This document shows, in pieces, positions 51,117 through 52,551 of a DNA stretch of 52,551 nt. A model generated the notes under the pieces. That model did no database searches. It was given only the letters and a program-made list of their open reading frames with translations, and was not told the DNA's origin. How positions within the stretch are numbered: position 1 is the first letter of the stretch; every line of letters begins with the position of its first letter. This DNA comes from Pirellula sp. (lineage in GTDB: Bacteria > Planctomycetota > Planctomycetia > Pirellulales > Pirellulaceae): NCBI GenBank assembly GCA_021300015.1, contig JAJTFB010000046.1, forward strand, positions 1 to 52,551, written 5' to 3'. Made by a program: the position numbers and the translations under genes.

Positions 51117-52551
51117 CTACTGGTCGCGATAAACCTGGGTGCTCTCGTCCTTGATGACAGGCACGGCGCGCAATTGGCTCTGGAGCGATGCTCTTAGGAC
51201 CTGGGTTCCTTCTCGAGCGTGTTTGACCCCCACTTTGACGACCACCTGTTGCTTGGATGCTAGGCTCGGGATCGCAGCGAAAATCACTTGTCGCCCGGAG
51301 ACTTGGTATTTCATCGGGCTGCTGACTTGTTCGATGGTGGTTCCCTCGGGTGCTTCGACAGCCAATCGAACTTCGGTATCGGGTCGAGTGCCGATGTTGT
51401 TGATTCGAATCGAGTAGGTGGTCATGCCTGCGACTTCGATTGGATCGTTGTCATCGTCGATTTCAAAAGTCAGCTCGCTTTGGCCTTCGACGAGCACCTC
51501 GCGTTCGGTCGGATCGGCGCGCACGCCTTCTGCGTCGGTCGTCATTGCGATCGCGAAGCGACCTTCTTCGACCGGCAGGAGGACGAGCTCGGTTTTGGCC
51601 TTGGTGCCGGCGGCAAGTTCCATCAGATTCCAGACGACCGAGTGTTGATCGGGGAGGTAAGTCCCTTCGTTCGATGCGCTGATAAAGTTCATTCCGCGTG
51701 GCAAGCGTGCGGTGATGTAGAGGTCTTTGGCAACGGCTGTTCCGGAGTTCTCGATGACGGCTTCGTAGGGGGCTGGCCGTTCGAGATGGCGCAGTTTCGG
51801 GCCGACGATCTGCAACTGAAGTTTGGGTGCTTTGACCTCGATCGGATAAGACGATTCGGCCATGGCGGAATTGGCCGAAGTGGCTCGAACCACGTTCGAA
51901 ACTTTACCGGCCTCGAGAGCCATAAGTTCGATCTCAAAACGCAAAGATTCGCCGGGAGCTAAATCGCCTACGTCGTGCTGCAGTGCGCTGGCGCCGCTGA
52001 CGTGCCGAAACACTTTGGGCACGTCTTCTTCTAACCTCACATCGCGAGCAACCCCAGTACCGGTGTTCATCACATCGATGAGGATTGTGGCTGAGTCTCC
52101 GCCGAGCATTTCGGCAACTGCCGTTTGCTTGACCGTCAGCCGCGGCTGGGTACTGATGGTTCGAACCGACGCTTGGGCTGCGAATTTCACACTCGCGACC
52201 GAACCGAGCTCCCCTTCGGTTTCCGGGACAATCTCCATGCTGATGGTCGCTTCCTGACCGGCAGCAAGCTCACCGAGATTCCAAGCCAAGCCATCGTTAC
52301 CGACTCTTTGCGACTCTGGAAACGTACGCACCAAACGGGCTCCTTTGGGAATCGCATCGGTGACCTGGACATCGAAAGCCGTCGCGTTGCCGACGTTGCG
52401 AACCACAGCGGTAAAGGACGTAGGCACGCCGACTTGAACCTCCGCAGGTGCCCGTTTATGAATCTCTAAACTTGGATTCTGGGAACCCTCGAATTGACGC
52501 GAGCCCGGGGTCGAGGTCGACATGGCCCATCCGGGAGCCTGCCTCCCGGTC
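51117..52551 (-). CDS. DUF11-repeat protein, N-terminus cut by window edge
   Basis: The first ATG in the window is at 52523, but the frame stays open through 52551, and the protein from that ATG (468 residues, MSTSTPGSRQFEGSQNPSLE) has no signal peptide. The real start therefore probably lies outside. It contains about four DUF11/CARDB-like immunoglobulin-type repeats of around 110 residues. Each has a pattern such as VGVPTSFTAVVRNVGNATAF, DVQVTDAIPKG and WNLGELAAGQ. Such modules occur in large exported planctomycete surface proteins. The hairpin CCGGGAG/CTCCCGG (52531-52549) in the last bases could instead be a leader if 52523 is the start. Confidence 0.85.
   Translation of the reverse strand, partial: TGRQAPGWAMSTSTPGSRQFEGSQNPSLEIHKRAPAEVQVGVPTSFTAVVRNVGNATAFDVQVTDAIPKGARLVRTFPESQRVGNDGLAWNLGELAAGQEATISMEIVPETEGELGSVASVKFAAQASVRTISTQPRLTVKQTAVAEMLGGDSATILIDVMNTGTGVARDVRLEEDVPKVFRHVSGASALQHDVGDLAPGESLRFEIELMALEAGKVSNVVRATSANSAMAESSYPIEVKAPKLQLQIVGPKLRHLERPAPYEAVIENSGTAVAKDLYITARLPRGMNFISASNEGTYLPDQHSVVWNLMELAAGTKAKTELVLLPVEEGRFAIAMTTDAEGVRADPTEREVLVEGQSELTFEIDDDNDPIEVAGMTTYSIRINNIGTRPDTEVRLAVEAPEGTTIEQVSSPMKYQVSGRQVIFAAIPSLASKQQVVVKVGVKHAREGTQVLRASLQSQLRAVPVIKDESTQVYRDQ

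Overview
The window looks like a chromosomal segment of a planctomycete, most likely of the Pirellulales type (Rhodopirellula/Blastopirellula relatives). The evidence is protein families: a PSCyt1-DUF1549-DUF1553 haem protein paired with a DUF1501 protein, two DUF1559 prepilin-like proteins, a secreted dockerin protein with an N-terminal LE-LE-R motif, a FlgM-like protein, LpxK and a DUF11-repeat protein cut by the right edge. No rRNA, tRNA, CRISPR array, phage or classical insertion sequence was recognised.

Layout. 1-9226: a DUF1254/DUF1214 protein open at the left edge, ruvB, a small dockerin protein, a TlpA-like thioredoxin, a delta-9-type desaturase, and an ROK kinase coupled to lepA. 9227-9845: a gene-free stretch with nested inverted repeats. 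9870-15740: DUF1549/DUF1553 plus DUF1501, facing a di-haem cytochrome. 15926-25683: purD, gyrB, a small HTH-like planctomycete protein, folD, siroheme sulfite reductase, a glutamine-amidotransferase-like protein without its cysteine, and serine acetyltransferase; sulfite reductase and serine acetyltransferase together supply sulfide and O-acetylserine for cysteine synthesis. 25781-36727: ftsH and rsgA, facing a long PQQ/TPR protein coupled to a UbiB-family kinase, then a two-domain fasciclin protein. 37042-43470: an SDR lacking the catalytic tyrosine, cysteine desulfurase, a NOL1/NOP2/Sun RNA methyltransferase, a YkgJ-type cysteine-cluster protein, a FlgM-like protein with a sigma-54-type promoter upstream, a possible small RNA and lpxK. 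43515-44518: an approximately 1-kb element made of a GxxExxY protein between two purine/pyrimidine inverted-repeat blocks. 44523-52551: a carboxymuconolactone-decarboxylase-like protein, two DUF1559 proteins, two hypothetical proteins, a phytase-like propeller protein and the DUF11 protein.

The main candidate for an undescribed system is the GxxExxY element: outer ends, long inverted repeats and a nuclease-fold gene, wedged between lpxK and its neighbour. Secondary candidates are a REPIN-like palindrome with compensatory stem changes, a nested GAGTACGA-type inverted repeat, a plus-strand intrinsic terminator with no normal gene before it, and an aberrant GyrB N-terminus.

Many genes abut or overlap. 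Two ATGA overlaps suggest translational coupling (ROK-lepA and PQQ-UbiB), and several convergent pairs end on overlapping or adjacent stop codons. Several starts were moved downstream of the longest open frame on the basis of homology and ribosome-binding sites.
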